NCBI RefSeq assembly: GCF_003473485.1
Contig: NC_053044.1
Span: 2,306,501-2,370,500, forward strand
Source of the DNA: Medicago truncatula
Lineage: Eukaryota > Streptophyta > Magnoliopsida > Fabales > Fabaceae
Length of the DNA stretch: 64,000 nt
Direction: 5' to 3'
Below the pieces are notes generated by a model that did not search any database, had not been told where the DNA came from, and worked only from the letters and a program-made list of their open reading frames with translations. Shown piece after piece: positions 24,201 to 35,554 of this stretch (position 1 is its first letter; each line of letters opens with the position of its first letter). Made by a program: the position numbers and the translations under genes.

Positions 24201-27200
24201 TATGTTTATTAGATGAAGTGAAAATGAAAACAAAACCATGAGGAATAACCGAGCCCTAATATTTTTAAATAAGGGAAACTCGGTGCTATAAAACTCCTGC
24301 CATGCAGGGGTCATGGGAAGGGTTAGATTCATTACTGATCTATTATAGGAAGCTTACCTTCCATTTGTCAGAGGCTGATTTCACAACTCAAGCCTGAGAC
24401 CTTTTAGCGCATGGTAACAATTCCAACAGTTGTGCCAAGACTCATCATCTAATACTAAATAATTTGTCACTAAAGAAATATTGATGCTTAACATGGAAAA
24501 AGGCATAATTGTTTTATGTTGTTTGCTTAATCATTTTTATGTTGTTCTTGCTTGATGTTTAATATATTGGTTGATTTCTCGGCAGGATGCAGGTGAAACC
24601 AAAAAATCAACCAGTTATTGTTTCTATACCAATATGCCATTATGATGGTAAGTTCACATTTTCAACAGTACCGTGCTCATCTTGTCTACATGTAATTTTG
24701 GTTAATAATACATAGTCTTGTTGCATATATGATTCCCTGGCTTTACAAATTGTTGCCTGATTCCAGATACTGAATCAGCCAGAGCATCGAGACAGCAACT
24801 TAAAGAAGCAATTTATGCTTCCCTGTTCGACTTGAATGTTCCTGCTGTTTGTGCTGTCAACCAGGTAATATATCTTAAGGTAGAAAATAAAAAAATAAAA
24901 ACTTGATAAGTTACCTTTTTACTGACTAGTGACTATGGTTATAAAATTGCATTAGAAGATTCTCTTGCACTTGCACCTGTTTTCTAAAATAAATATTTAT
25001 TCTAGCATCTAGATTTTGTAGTCTTTCACGCTGCAGGTAAAATTTATGACAAAACAAAAAGCAGGCCCTTTTCCTTGGAACTGGAGGGTTAAGACAAAAC
25101 AAAAAACATAAACTTATGTCACTTTGATATATAATAATTCCATATTTACAAATCGATACCTGAAGAGGTGAACTTGATAAAAAGTTTACAACTTCTCGAA
25201 CGAAGAATGTGATTGTGCATGTCTTTATTGCAAAGTGAAATAAAATATGCCCGCTTTTATTTGTTGTTATTTCTGTATTTGCTTATTATATTTTTGAAAA
25301 ATGTAGGCAACTCTAGCTCTGTATGCTGCAAAACGTACTTCTGGAATAGCTGTTAATATAGGTTTTCAAGTGACATCAATAGTTCCAAGTATGCCCTACT
25401 GTTTTCTTTTCTCTTGCTCTTTCTCTTTCTCTGTTTGAATATAATTCTGAATTTTTGCATAATAATAAATTTAATTCATAAGGCATCTCAATACGTTGTC
25501 TAAGTGTGGTACAACGTTGATGTAGGCCTAATAATGCAATATTGTGATTTACTGTTAAACACCGACTATATTCTTTGGACGAGTTTCTCCCTGTGCATTG
25601 CATGGGTTCTCAATACTAGTATCAGACGCAAATGACTGTTTATTTGTTTTCCCCTTTGTTGATGGTGTAAAGGTAACCTGAATTATCCTTTTACAGTTTT
25701 TAATGGTAAAGTAATGCGTAAGGTCGGTGTGAAAGTTGTGGGACTGGGAGCACTGAAAGTTACAGGATTTCTTAAGGAGAAGATGCAACAGAACAACCTA
25801 AATTTTCAATCATTGTACACTGTTCGCGCTTTGAAAGAGGTATCAATATAGTTCTCTTCCAAGGTCTGAAACATCAATAATAAGGAGAATAGGATATCGT
25901 ATGTTCAATTAATTACAAATTTTCTGGTTTGGAAACAGAATCTATGCTATGTTGCTCTTGATTATGAAGCTGAGCTATTGAAAGAAAACACACAAGCATC
26001 ATTTCAAGCTACAGGAGATGGATTGTTTACACTTTCAAAAGAGCGGTTTCAGACAGCTGAGATTTTATTCAAGCCACATCTTGCTGGAGTGTAAGTTTTT
26101 CTATTTCTTTCAATATGGATGCGACAGATTGACCATATTTGTAGGCGGGCTGATTCATGAATTAAAATTTCATATCTTTACCTAACTGGATAGACTGATT
26201 GCAAAAGTGATTTATGTTGAAAATAAATCCATTTTCTAAATCTTAGATCCAACGAGCTTGGAAGTTCCTCCCTTTTCATTCTATTAACTACTATTAGTAG
26301 TATATACAGCCTCTGTCAGACTAGTAAATGCTTAGGTAATGAAAATCTTTGCCTATGGTTGACTGGACGGTAAAAGGTTACAATGTAGATTTATTTCCTC
26401 TGTTAGTTTTTATATTCACTTAATGGATGCTTATGTTTCACTTCTTTGTATAGGCAAGCCATGGGTTTACACCATGCCATAGCTCGTTGTATGGAGAATT
26501 GCCATTCTGCAGGATTACCAGGCGACAACGATTGGTACAAAACTGTAGTTTTATCAGGTGGAACTGCATGTTTGCCAGGTTTGGCAGGTAAATGTTTAAA
26601 TGTACTTTTTTATTTGTAACATGACATTTCATATGTTTGCAACAGAGTAGACTGATGAAAGAAAACTATAGTACTGAGAACTCCTGGTGTAATGTGCTAT
26701 TTATAATAGAGTTCCCTGAGTCTTTTTGGATAAACTTCTCAAGAAACACGTATTGAAAAAGAAATATTAAAAGAATCTTGCAATAACTAAATTTTTTAAA
26801 ATTGTTAAAAGAAAAGGCTTAATTTTTTAAATAATAACTTCTCGCTTAGGTTAAGATAAAAAAAATCGTTATAATTTTACGTGTTTATGTAGAAGTTAAA
26901 TAATAGCCTTTGAAAGGATTGAGACAAGCTCTCTCATTTAACTTTACAATAAACACCTATAAAGCTTACAATGATTTTTGGCAAGTGAATAATTATCAAC
27001 TTATTTGTAAGCTCCATTCCAAACATGGCCTAATTCTACTACTTTTGGGGTCCATATTTTGTGCAGAAAGATTAGAGAAGGAACTCCATGGCTTACTTCC
27101 TCCATACATGTCCAATGGAATTAGAGTCATACCTCCTCCATACGGTGTCGATACTCCATGGTTTGGAGCAAAGATGATTGGCAATGTAAGTTCCCTACTA

Positions 27201-27703
27201 CCTTGATAAATACTTTAGGTTCTCTTTGGGTAAACAACTTAAGTAAATGTTTATACTATAAGAGCTTATCATGTACATACTTACGTATATGCTTTTTCTA
27301 TAACAACAGATAAAATCAAATCAAATTGTTTTCATATAAACTATAAGTTGTTTTTATAAGTTATTCTGGAGAGCTTATAGAAATAAGCTGAAAACAACTT
27401 CTGACCATGTAAGTAAACGCAAACAAGTCGATCAAAACAGGCACCGATCTACTTTGCTGCAGGATATTCCATCTTATGCCGAGTGTATCGGAAAATATTG
27501 AACTATATTGCAAAACCGAATTGCTTTACAGACAGAATCATTTGATTTTTCATCACTTTTGTCAGTTTGATTTTCATTCTCACTAGTTTTTCTAGTAAGG
27601 CTAATTAATTGTAAATTGTGTACAGTTGAGCACATTTCCTGGATCTTGGTGTGTGGAAAAAAAGAAGTTCCGCCAGAAGCCTAGGCTCGGCCTCATATGG
27701 TGA
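21237..27703 (+). CDS. ARP8: Actin-related protein 8 (F-box plus actin fold)
   Basis: Twelve exons: 21237-21562, 22958-23040, 23135-23205, 23743-23810, 24586-24647, 24767-24864, 25307-25388, 25697-25839, 25939-26090, 26454-26587, 27067-27185 and 27626-27703. All borders are GT-AG, phases agree throughout and the product is 471 aa, the length I recall for Arabidopsis ARP8. Residues 40-80 form an F-box (LDQLPSDILIQILRLLGPKE). The actin-like body starts at about 130 (IIIDGGSGYCKFGW, VLSGGTACLPGL, RVIPPPYGVDTPW). A plant-specific fusion: F-box suggests a role in an SCF-type ligase, and the family is reported as nuclear/nucleolar. The ATG at 21237 was chosen because it is the first in-frame ATG after the TC tract. 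Intron 1 is 1.4 kb and repetitive; intron 4 carries an Au SINE. No break was found. Confidence 0.95.
21563..22957 (+). repeat. ARP8 intron 1 with diverged repeated GT-rich units
   Basis: The intron is T/G-rich. The phrase TGTTATTTTGTGATTTG(T/A)TGTGAATTTGATGG recurs with variation at about 21960, 22438 and 22820, and shorter versions near 21800, 22270 and 22860. The stretches GGGTGCAATGATGGAA and TTAGTTCTTTAAA/TTTAGTCCTTTAAA also recur (about 22028 and 22503). It looks like a decayed internal duplication series rather than a transposon. Confidence 0.6.
24272..24443 (-). mobile_element. Au SINE in ARP8 intron 4, antisense to the gene
   Basis: Read on the minus strand it starts GAGTCTTGGCACAACTGTTG (tRNA-like A-box region), passes a decayed B box (AGGTCTCAGGCTTGAGTTGT), then AATCAGCCTCTGACAAATGG, and ends with CCATGACCCCTGCATGGCAG and GAGTTTTATAGCACCGAGTT. 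These are the landmark blocks of the plant Au SINE family. Several CpG positions have decayed, so it is an old copy. Confidence 0.82.
27220..27450. repeat. AAGCTTAT-type dispersed repeat in ARP8 intron 11
   Basis: Starts near TCTCTTTGGGTAAACAACTTAA and ends near AAGTCGATCAAAACAGG. It holds GAGCTTAT, TATAAGTTGTTTTTATAAG and GAGCTTATAGAAATAAGCTG. The same words occur at 29785-30020, showing both belong to one dispersed MITE-like family. Confidence 0.6.
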
Positions 27704-29040
27704 TTATTTTGTTCTAAAATATGTTTCCTCGGCAGTGTAAATTATTCTGCACCCTCCAACTTTAGGGAGGCTGGAATAACAGGACTCGGTTTTTCAACGT
27801 CATTTAGTATAATTATAGATACTATGATATATATGATTAGAATCATATAGTAAACGTTGGGATTGTTAAGAATAATGTAAAAAGTTGTGTGTCTTATTTA
27901 TGTAATATGTAATGTAACAAGAGTGAAGAGATTGTACTATGATTGAAAATATCCTCGAGCTTAAGGATTTGAAGTACTCGAAAAATGGCATTTATTGTCT
28001 TCATACACAAATTGTTCCGAATTTCGCCACTCATTCTAATTTTCTTTAGGACTTTAGTCTTTTATTGGAGAGTGAGCCTTGACGCAACGCCAAGGTTGCT
28101 GTCTTGTAACTCGAAAACAGTATCTCCATCATTTTTCCTCTCCTCCCCTCCTTTTCCATTTCTGCTGTTACTCATCTTCCTCCTTTTCTTCACAAGCTTC
28201 CATATTCTCTTCTCCTCATCTGCAGACATCAAGATGTGACAGAATACTATTGACGTAATATGCAGTTTCATTTTATTTTTTTCAAAAGAAATGTTAAGTG
28301 GATCCTTTTAACTAGTGAATTTTTGCAACTTTTCCAAATTACTTCAACAAAATTTTATGAAAGCTAATTAAGGTTGTTAAAATATTTACAAATGTTTGAA
28401 TAATACATTCATTCTTTCAGAGTCATTTACTTGTTTATCAAAGACATTTCTGGAACACCTCTAACAGAGGAAGAAATGGTCAACTTTAAAAGAACTTGTT
28501 GTCAACCTCGTTTAGATATGAAATCCACCTAATTCCTATAATTTTATATGTTTCCTTCACGTTCCTAGTTTGCGTAGGTACAAATCCTTGTTATGTAGAG
28601 TCCTTGCTATGATATCCACATTCTACACGGGTTATGTATGAAGCATTTTCTTTACCTGAATAACAAAGCATGAGAAACTAATTTGAGTAATTTCATTTGC
28701 TCAAGGCTCATTTGGCACACATAATTTAAGTGAATAATAGGTTGATATCTCTTTAAATCACAAGTACACACTTAAATTTTGGAAATAGATTTGATTCAAT
28801 CTGTCAATGATGCCAAATTGCCAATTGTTGATGAAGAACGAACATCGACATCAGAACAATTGGTGAGCAGACCCGGATCATGGCCGTACAATTCTGACCG
28901 GACAGCTCGGATGCTTTACAGCACCCTGCTGTTACAGCAGAAAATCTGCTTCCCAAAACTTACATTTTTCTATCCGAAAAAGAAGAAAAAAAACACTCAA
29001 TTTGTCGAGGTCACGATGTGAGTCAACTGATCTCTATCCA
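27704..29040. other. ARP8 3' flank and intergenic DNA
   Basis: The first roughly 230 bp are the ARP8 3' untranslated region. A small SINE remnant lies at 28074-28128. At 28775-29020 one frame reads RPGSWPYNSDRTARMLYSTL after a QL-VS stretch; the DNA resembles repeat phrases common in plants and I do not call it a gene. Confidence 0.45.
28074..28128 (+). mobile_element. Au SINE 5' remnant
   Basis: GAGCCTTGACGCAACGCCAA followed by GGTTGCTGTCTTGTAACTCG and AAAACAG matches the tRNA-like head of the Au SINE, with the block just before the B box deleted. Nothing of the 3' half is visible. Confidence 0.6.
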
Positions 29041-29359
29041 AGGGCTTAAATCAATTGATCGCAGTAGTTTAAATCCAGATTCTAAAAAATTAATTCACAC
29101 AAACCTATTCTACATAAAATATTACTCTTCATTTGCAGAGAACACAAGATCCAACAAAACTTGCAATCTCTAAACAACACTCAAATACAACATAGGTAAC
29201 TATATGGTAACTATATATAAGTACAAGCTCGAGTTTCAGCTCTAGCATAATCAACCCGCATCAACAATAACGAACATGTTATATAAATAAATATGTTCAC
29301 TGATAATACAACAATGCAAAGCACTGCAACAAATGAATTGAAGTTGAGATATTGAGATA

Positions 29360-30808
29360 TTAGAATAACAAGATTAGGAAGATGCAGGCTGTGAGAACCA
29401 GCACTAGAGATGGAGTATGTACGATTTGATTTGCAGTATCATCGGCGGACACTGATGGTGGCAATGCATCACATGCTAGGCCTTCCTTCCCTTCACGACA
29501 CTCGCTCGCAAAGAGGCCAGGAGGGTATCTTCCATAAAGATTAATGTAGCTAAACATGGTTGAGGCACAATCGTTTGTTAAATCATTTATCACGTCAGCA
29601 TAAGGGCAAGCAAACTCTTTAAATGATCCACAACATTCCTTGGGAGGGTACTTAGGTCCTTTACATTTGCTTGTGATTATTGTGTAGTTTAGAAACTCAA
29701 AATTCACAGAACAGCCTGCAGGTGCAATGTGAAACAATGTCATCAGCAAACTCTTCTCTTTTGGTGTTTAGACACACACAAACTTAATTAAGAGCTTCTC
29801 ATATATGTGCTTACGTATAAGCTAATTCAATAACAAAAGATAAATAAAGTCAAACTATTTTCATATAAACTAGATCTTGTTTTTCATAAGCTATCCTATA
29901 GAGAGCCTATGGAAATTAACTGAAAACAACTTAATGGGCATGTAATAAGTTGTTTCCATAAACTCTCTCAAACAATCTCACAAGTAAAATAAACTCAAAT
30001 AAGTCAACCCAAATAAGCCCTAAGTTATCATTTTGATCCTATACTTTAGACCTCAATTTGGTGCTTCAAAAATTTGTAACATCAAATCAGTCTTCCGAAT
30101 CCAAAGATTTGAAGTAACATAAAAAATGGTCAAAGTTGATCTCACAGAAAGCTTAATGGAAGAACCATTTTAGTCTCATTTCATATATTTGAAAAACTAA
30201 TTTGTCATCATGAATCTTTAGACAAGAAATTAATGCTAATAAACTTTATTTTCTGCAATCACAATATAATAAACTATATAAACAGAAAATCCACAGCTAC
30301 AAACAATAATAATAATAAATAGCAATAATAATGTTTCAAAAAAAATTAGCAATAATACTAATAACCAACAACAAAAAAATGCAAAATAAACCAAAAAACA
30401 AAAAAAACAAAAAAACTAGAACTTAATATTATATATTTGAGAAAAAAAACAATAAAAAAAACAAATAAGTAGGTAGATCCAAAAGCATAGAAGAAAAAAG
30501 AGAGAGAGAGAGAGAGAGAGAAAATGAAGAACCTTTTTTAGCTTGAAGAAGATGGCGACCAGTAAGTGTTTCAGCATCAAAAATAGTATCTGCAATAAGA
30601 AAGAGCAAAACCCAGATATAAAAATTAGAACTTTTTCAAAATTTATTACAAAATTTGAGAAAATTGAATATAAAAAAGCTATGAAGTGAAAAATGAAAAG
30701 ATAGTTACTAGGAAGAAAAGTTGGATGAAAAGATGAAACAGAAACAGCCATGATGAGAAGAAGTGAAGAACAAAGCAAGAAGCTTTGTTGATTCACAGAA
30801 CAAGCCAT
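29360..30808 (-). CDS. LORELEI-like GPI-anchored protein (LLG)
   Basis: Minus-strand exons 30808-30709, 30589-30533 and 29715-29360 join in phase to give 170 aa. Residues 1-26 are a signal peptide (LLCSSLLLIMAVSVSS). Exon 2 encodes DAETLTGRHLLQAKK. Exon 3 encodes the Cys-rich domain with NFEFLNYTIITSKCKGPKYP, PKECCGSFKEFACPYADVIN and NDCASTMFSYINLYGRYPPG. The C-terminus is a hydrophobic GPI-attachment tail (LVLVLTACIFLILLF). LLG proteins are co-receptors that bring FERONIA-type receptor kinases to the plasma membrane and help them bind RALF peptides. The Cys pattern and LLQAKK motif fit LLG1-3; which paralogue it is cannot be told. An AG microsatellite lies in intron 2 just past the exon 2 donor. 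Confidence 0.93.
29785..30020. repeat. AAGCTTAT-type dispersed repeat in LLG intron 2
   Basis: It holds ATAAGCTAATTCAATAAC, TTTTCATAAGCTATCCTATA, GAAAACAACTTAATGGGC and ends with AACTCAAATAAGTCAACCCA then AATAAGCCCTA. The closing phrase looks like a terminal inverted repeat of a legume MITE family also found at 27220-27450. Confidence 0.6.
30499..30521. repeat. (AG)n microsatellite
   Basis: About eleven AG units in intron 2 of the LLG gene, starting 12 bp from the exon 2 donor. On the gene strand it is a CT tract near the 5' splice site. Confidence 0.85.
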
Positions 30809-30997
30809 GATGTTTGTTCTATGATGCTGTAGATAAAATAGATCCAGTTATAGATTTTTCTCTTTGAAGTGTTCCTCAATTGTCAAATATTTTAACTAAG
30901 TTTCCTTTTGAGGAATTGATGATTAATTATGAAGTAGTTTTGTTGAGATGAGTCTTTGTTTTTTCTTGTCTTTGAAAAATGGTTTGTGTTTATGTTA

Positions 30998-31006
30998 TTA
31001 TATATG
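30998..31006 (-). promoter_or_regulatory. Possible TATA box of the LLG gene
   Basis: Read on the minus strand, CATATATAATAAC lies about 190 bp before the LLG ATG. This would leave a leader of about 160 bases. The surrounding DNA is very AT-rich, so chance matches are likely. Confidence 0.3.
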
Positions 31007-31782
31007 AGCAGTTATTGAATTGGTGTAAAATTTTGTTAATAATTTTTTTAAATGAATATTTTATTTATTAAAATTATATTAATACCCTTTTACAATTTTT
31101 ATCAAAGATCACAAATATACGTTAGTAACTTTTAACTTTTTTTTAAAAAATTGTGTGAAATTCCTCCAAATATAATTCAGTTTGTTTGAATATTATATTC
31201 TATATCTAGAGATTAAAGTTTGAACTCTCGATTATTCGTTTATTTTAAGTGAAATTTTAGTCATTTTGAATACTTAATCCAAAATAAATAAATTGTGCAA
31301 AAAAAAAAACACTTAATTTATAAACTCCTTTCGATGGTTTATTGTCAAAAAAATTATTGATGTTAAATTTACTTTTTTTTTTTTCTTTCTCTTCATGATA
31401 TTAGATCTATTTGATGGTTTATGTACCAATTATGTCTACAGTATTGATAAATTATTGTGTTGTAAAAACTAGTATTGTTTAGATTTAATAATAAAAAGAA
31501 AAGGAAAAAGTAGTGGCAGTCATTTACGTGTTGGAGTTGAAGAAACTAACTAACATTTGGAAATTGCTAATTAAATAAGTGACAGACAGGATTGATAATA
31601 GGTTAATGTATGACAGCACAGACAGCATGAGGAAGGAATACGCGCAAACTAATTAACAGAACAGAACTAGCTGCAACTTAAAATGTCCTTCCTTCCTTTC
31701 CAACTATCTTTTTCAATTTCAATAATGCCTTCTAGATTAGGTTAAATTCTTTTACCCCCACATCGCCCCTCTTCAAGGATAA
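31007..31782. other. AT-rich intergenic DNA
   Basis: No coding region, RNA gene or clear repeat was seen. Confidence 0.5.
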
Positions 31783-31907
31783 CATTTGGGTGACATTAGA
31801 ATGTCATTGTTATGTGATATTAGTCAACTACAATGTCACAAGTGTACAAAATAACATTGTGGTTGGCCAATATCACATGACATTGCACCCCAATGTCACC
31901 CCAAATT
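31783..31907. mobile_element. Small hairpin MITE-like element
   Basis: The left arm CATTTGGGTGACATTAGAAT and onward to CAACTACAATGTCAC is an imperfect inverse of the right arm ACATTGTGGTTGGCCAATAT to CCCCAATGTCACCCCAAAT. Arms are about 55 bp with a short loop near AGTGTACAAA. No coding capacity. Confidence 0.7.
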
Positions 31908-32221
31908 GAATATTTTGGTCCTTGAATCGAAAATTAATATCCTTAAATTGAATCACAAATCCCTAAATCCCGAATTCAATTCTCAAATTCCTAAATCTCA
32001 AGGGTGAAGTGAGTTTTTATGTTTTCATGCACTCAAAGATACTCAAAAACCCTCAAATTTAAAATTATTTATAGGTTTAATTACATTTTTTGTCCTCGCA
32101 TTTTGACCAGTTCACAAAAATTATACTGCCTCTTTCAAATCGAACAAAACCATCCTAAACTATCATGTTTTTTGCAATTTTAGTCCTACCTCCTATTTTC
32201 AACTCCAGAAACACGGATAAA

Positions 32222-32463
32222 TGACAGTTTTAGGCAATTTTAGACCTATATGTTCAACCATGAAATAAACAAGGAATAGAACATGTGGGTACAAGGAATC
32301 TACTCTATTCAGCACACTAACCAAAAAAATGTTAATTTGAAACATATCTTAGAAATTAGGGTTTTTTTGTTAGTGTGCTGAATATAGTGGATTCCTTGTA
32401 CTCACATGTTTTATTTCTTATTTATTTCATGGTTGAGCATAGGGGGTAGATCTAAAACTGTCA
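32222..32463. mobile_element. Long hairpin MITE (arms about 100 bp)
   Basis: 32222-32329 and 32362-32463 are inverse copies: TGACAGTTTTAG at the outer ends, then TCAACCATGAAATAAA, AACATGTG(G/A)GTACAAGGAATC and TTCAGCACACTAAC close to the loop. The loop holds only about 30 bp. It is a near-palindromic, non-coding element. Confidence 0.82.
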
Positions 32464-32590
32464 CCAGAAAATCTACCTCCCTGGCGTAAAACTAAAAGAA
32501 AACCACCAGAAAACCGACCTCTATGGGGTAAAACTAAAAGAAAACCACCAAAAAACCTAGCTTCTTGGGGTAAAACTAAATCTGCACATT
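32464..32590. repeat. Three tandem units of about 41 bp
   Basis: The units share ACC(ACC)AGAAAAyCkACCTC, a variable middle, and GGGGTAAAACTAAAAGAAA. They are followed by an inverse TTTAGTTTTACCC at about 32588. The GGGGTAAAA word is shared with the palindrome at 33677-33940. Confidence 0.6.
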
Positions 32591-33164
32591 TAGTTTTACC
32601 CAATCAGATTCTTTTTCCAAGAAAGTTGCTCACAACTTATCTTTTCCCCAGCATTCCCGCTACTTATCATTCTTTCTCTTTTTACACCAAAATAAAGAAA
32701 GAAAAAAAGAAGGAAATGAAGAAGATTCATGGGGAGAGAGTGAGGAGGAGAGATGGTGTGAGGAAATGGGAAAGTTTAGAGGTGTATATATAGGGGGAGA
32801 TTATAACATAGGTTATATCTACCATAAATAGGGTCAAAAAAACGTGTAAAAATTTAACAAAAACGTGTAAAATGCATTGAACAAAGTCAAAAAAACATGT
32901 TTTCTTGAGCCCAGGATTAACACTAACGTGCGTTAACTCACGTCCAAGTTAACACTTGCGTAAGTTAACTCACACCAGTTTGGCCGGTGGTCAAGAACAA
33001 GTTTTATGAACTTTTGTCGGTTATTCAACACTTTTATTGAGTTTTACAAGTGTTTTTACTGTTTTTTTGATTGATTAGTGCATATGAAACCTATGCACTA
33101 AATAATTTTCAATTAGGCCTTTATTCTTATTTTTTGGTTACATTTAGTTCTTAATTATAAACTA

Positions 33165-33450
33165 TTTTATTAACTTTATTCTAAATTATTTTATTAAGTT
33201 TATTCTAAATTATTTTATTTACTTTATTCTAATTTTCTTTATTAATTTTATTCTAAATTATTTTATTAACTTCATCCTAAATTATTTTATTTACTTTATT
33301 CTAAATTAATTTATTTACTTTATTCTAATTTTTTTTTTTACTTTTTTCTAAATTATTTTATAAACTTTAATCTATATTATTTTGTTTACATTAATCTAAA
33401 TTATTTTATTTACTATATTCAAATTATTTGATTTCCTTTATTCTAATTTA
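33165..33450. repeat. AT-rich minisatellite, about 24-bp unit
   Basis: About twelve imperfect copies of TTTATT(A/T)ACTTTATTCTAAATTA follow each other. They lie between the two direct repeats described above. Confidence 0.8.
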
Positions 33451-33676
33451 TTTATGCACTTAAAATAAATATTGATTTGATATTATTCATTAAATAAATA
33501 TAAATATAAATACAAGTAAATAAACTAAATTAATATTTATTCATTAAATACAAAATTCGAATATAAAATAAAAAGGAATGAATAAAATTGAGGCATATAA
33601 TATATGCCCCATTTTATTAATAATTGAAACAATACAATAATTCTTACAATAATTTATTCAAATTCACTACTTATTT

Positions 33677-33940
33677 TCTCCCTCTTTGGGGTAAAAGGTG
33701 ACCAATCATCTTGGGGTAAAATAGTGAGCAGCCTTTTGAAAAAAATACATCATCAACCCTTGGGCTAAATTTAAATCTGATTTTTTTTTACCCCAAGAAG
33801 ATTGTTTTTACCCACGGTAAAAAGTTTATGGGGTTTAAAAAAACATATTTAAACTTATCCCAAGGGTCGATCACTTTCCCAAGTCGGCTGCTCACTATTT
33901 TACCTTAAGAAGATTGATCACTTTTGCCCCCAAAGAGAAT
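33677..33940. mobile_element. Long inverted repeat (MITE-like) with GGGGTAAAA ends
   Basis: 33677-33793 is the inverse of 33835-33940: CTCTTTGGGGTAAAAG, then AAAATAGTGAGCAGCC and CAACCCTTGGGCTAAATTTA have clear partners on the right arm. The centre is T- and A-rich with TTTACCCCAAGAAGATTG. There is no coding region. Confidence 0.75.
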
Positions 33941-34168
33941 ATTGAAAAAGAAAGAAAGAAGAGAAATAGAGGGAGAGAAAGTGATATGGTGTGAGGAATT
34001 AGGAAAGTATGGAGGAGTATTTATAGGTGGGAATGGTAGTATTGGTTGTAAACACCATTAATGTTGTCAAAAAACGTGTAAAATAGTGTTAAAAACGTGT
34101 GGATTGAATGTTGAAAAACTGACCACAGACCAAAAAACGTTTGTTCTTCAGTTCTGCACCGGCCAACT

Positions 34169-34268
34169 AGCGTGAGTTAACTCACGCTCAAAATACACTA
34201 GCGCAAGTTAAGTCACGCTATGTGACATAACTTTAGGTACAAAATACACTAGCGCATGTTAACATGCG
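34169..34268. repeat. Cluster of GTTAAC-centred palindromes
   Basis: 34169-34188 is a perfect 20-bp palindrome, AGCGTGAGTTAACTCACGCT. 34253-34268 is a perfect 16-bp palindrome, CGCATGTTAACATGCG. A related imperfect one (GCGCAAGTTAAGTCACGC) lies between. Related forms occur at about 32925-32970 in the sister repeat. Confidence 0.85.
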
Positions 34269-34270
34269 TA

Positions 34271-35554
34271 GGGACATTTTAAACTTTTACTTTGGGAATG
34301 GACGAAACCATTTAGATAATGACCAGAATTCTTAGGAAAATATAAACAAATAGATAGATTCTATCTCTATGCAATACATAAACCCTGAAACCCATGAATT
34401 TGGGATTTTTGACGCTATAGCCGGCCATATGTAATATGCTTGAATGCATAGATAGACCCATTAGTCCTATATTAGAAAACTTCACAAAGAATATATATTT
34501 TTAGTCCTTTGAAAACATTTTAAAAAAAATATATATTTTCAGTCCTTTGAATAGTCCTTTAGAAATGAAAAAAGACAATTTAGGCACTAAACGCGAATAA
34601 TTTTCTTTTGAGGATTAAACCTTATCCCTAAGATACATATATTATGCATTGTCCTTACCTCGCGGGGACTAAACTTACAAACTCATAATTTTTATAGATA
34701 AACAAAACATATTTAATCCTATTGAATATATAAGTTTAAAGACATGAAGAGAATTGCAAAATAGTGTTAGAATTAATTTTAATGCACGCAAACGTACTTA
34801 TGCTACCTTTTTTTTTTTTAGTAAAAAGTAGGTAAACTACTTCGTGAATTTTTTTTGGTAATCCACTATTCTGACTAGAAATTTCACTTTCAACGTATTG
34901 AATTTGCTCTTAAACAAGAAAGAAGAATTTCAAAATATTGCTGCAAGTGGAATTGATTTTAATGCATTGCAATCTTATGTATGTTTTTGCTCGTTTTATG
35001 TGAAAAAGGTTTTGCCCAAAAAAAAGAAAAAAGTAGGCAATCCACTATATTGGACATGGGAATGTGACAAGAAATTTCATTGTCACGATATTAATTAATA
35101 GACAATATATATTTCCCATGCCTACCTAAAAACTTTACGCAAAATACACCATTAATTTCTCTAAATTTTCAGCACTGAAACTTTTCTATTATATCTCTAT
35201 TCTATACACTGTATACTACTGAATATAACATATTACAGTACAAATTTTGTCACTTGTTTATTGTGAAAACAGACGACAAAAAAAGCGTATAAGAAATCTA
35301 CATATATATTTTTTTTGGTCAAGTCATTATATATAGTTTTATTGTTTTATTAGTATAATATATATAAAAAAACAAAGTGAACTGAACTGTGTACTATACC
35401 AAATTCTCATGTCACTCTAGTAAGTATGTATGCTCTAGTTAGCAACCCATTAGACTTGAATGCCTCGCCTAGGGCTTCATTGGGTCCGATCAACGTTCGA
35501 CTGTGTTGCCTGATATCCGACATTTAAAGGACTTCTTTAACTAAAAATGATGAT
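34271..35554. other. Intergenic DNA and Sec14 gene 3' flank
   Basis: AT-rich, with no supported gene in 34271-35390. About 35400-35554 is less AT-rich and likely the 3' untranslated region of the minus-strand Sec14 gene. Confidence 0.45.

Larger units (their letters stand above)
32690..34270 (+). mobile_element. Pair of diverged direct repeats flanking AT-rich DNA (possible non-autonomous LTR element)
   Basis: 32695-33000 and 33945-34240 share, in the same order, AAAGAAAGAA, GAGATGGTGTGAGGAA (ATATGGTGTGAGGAA), a TATA-like TATATATAGG or TATTTATAGG, GTCAAAAAACGTGTAAAA twice, CGTGTTAACTCACG-type palindromes and a CCGG(C)CAA phrase. The layout resembles two LTRs with a promoter each, but no primer-binding site, polypurine tract or protein was found. 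Confidence 0.45.

Noticed and set aside
27985-28239. 84-codon hydrophobic open frame
   Set aside because: It overlaps a SINE remnant and a pyrimidine-rich stretch; the hydrophobic residues come from T/C-rich DNA.
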